Assembly (NCBI GenBank): GCA_019359175.1
Contig: JAHHHU010000004.1
Span: 186,001-250,000, forward strand
Length of the DNA: 64,000 nucleotides
Source of the DNA: Phormidium tanganyikae FI6-MK23
GTDB taxonomy: Bacteria; Cyanobacteriota; Cyanobacteriia; Leptolyngbyales; Leptolyngbyaceae
Direction: 5' to 3'
The translations under genes were made by a program, and so were the position numbers. Each line of letters starts with the position of its first letter. Position 1 is the stretch's first letter. Positions 63,854 through 64,000 of the stretch are shown here, piece after piece. The notes beneath the pieces were generated by a model. It had not been told where the DNA came from, did not search any database, and saw only the letters and a list, made by a program, of their open reading frames with translations.

Positions 63854-63949
63854 CGTTTTAAGGTGTACGTGACTAGTTGCGTTGTCTCTATCATGGCACC
63901 ATAATAAAAGAATGTCCAGTACAAAACGTACGTACAAATAAAGGAAGCA
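63854..63949. promoter_or_regulatory. divergent promoter region of cas3 and the regulator
   Basis: 96 bases. Contains the palindrome ACGTACGT (63926-63933) flanked by GTACAAA-type words on both sides, and TATTAT on the minus strand as a possible cas3 -10. The palindrome would cover the cas3 -35 region, a natural site for the adjacent regulator. Confidence 0.45.
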
Positions 63950-64000
63950 ATGGGTCGTCGTGGTCAGTCAATTACTCTGTCGATTTCTGACAAAGACAAA
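63950..64000 (+). CDS. start of an RHH-WYL type CRISPR regulator (partial)
   Basis: Only MGRRGQSITLSISDKDK is inside the window; the gene runs off the right edge. AAGGAA precedes the ATG. This N-terminus resembles that of WYL-domain proteins such as Sll7009, reported to repress the type I-D locus of Synechocystis. The position divergent from cas3 fits. The WYL domain itself cannot be seen. Confidence 0.65.
   Translation, partial: MGRRGQSITLSISDKDK

Overview
The window reads as cyanobacterial DNA. Evidence: nblA (phycobilisome degradation), a SigF-type sigma factor, a PDH E1-beta, secD-secF, many Uma2-family nuclease genes, and the HIP1 octamer GCGATCGC scattered throughout. The gene style (Uma2, NACHT/STAND NTPases, CyRepA1 plasmid replication protein, type I-D CRISPR-Cas) suggests a filamentous or Leptolyngbya-like strain. 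The genus is a guess from gene content only.

Layout. (1) About 1-31.7 kb is ordinary chromosome-like DNA: ppa, ilvA, yjbQ, an ArsR regulator, a Gfo/Idh/MocA dehydrogenase, sufE, an orphan DNA methyltransferase, nblA, hom, pdhB, secDF, a TspO-like protein, Ap4A phosphorylase, PPK2 and sigF. It is peppered with accessory genes: two STAND-type NTPases, a DUF433/DUF5615 toxin-antitoxin pair, and several decayed genes (a DUF3445 N-demethylase and a DUF2887 nuclease, each cut by an in-frame TAG, and two FHA-like adhesin tails). (2) A tRNA-Pro(TGG) at 32.04-32.11 kb and a perfect 12-bp inverted repeat mark the change to plasmid-like DNA. (3) About 32.2-49.3 kb looks like a plasmid backbone: a CyRepA1-family replication protein, several ribbon-helix-helix proteins, an HNH endonuclease, a KilA-N protein, a cluster of small membrane proteins with a P-loop ATPase, a two-block iteron array, and a ParM/ParR-like partition pair. 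(4) About 49.3-64 kb is a complete type I-D CRISPR-Cas locus: a 45-repeat array, a leader, cas2, cas1, cas4, cas6, csc1, csc2, cas10d and cas3, with the start of a divergent regulator at the right edge that resembles the RHH-WYL repressors of type I-D loci.

How it fits together. The cas genes and main array read leftwards. Spacers should be added next to cas2 (leader side); the far repeat by parR is degenerate, as expected. Between cas10d and cas3 lies an unusual control or addiction region: a 56-aa orphan ORF, the remnant of a MntA/HepT toxin-antitoxin pair coupled to cas10d, and, on the opposite strand, a lone repeat-spacer-repeat unit made of degenerate CRISPR repeats.

The pseudo-spacer of that unit partly matches a site about 130 bp away, upstream of the 56-aa ORF. 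Within positions 9-30 of the match the only mismatches fall at 12, 18, 24 and 30, the spacing of bases that type I Cascade flips out. This is the most interesting signal in the window: a candidate crRNA-like guide (CreA/CreR type) that directs the I-D effector to its own locus. No PAM of the expected GTN form is directly adjacent, so it remains a hypothesis.
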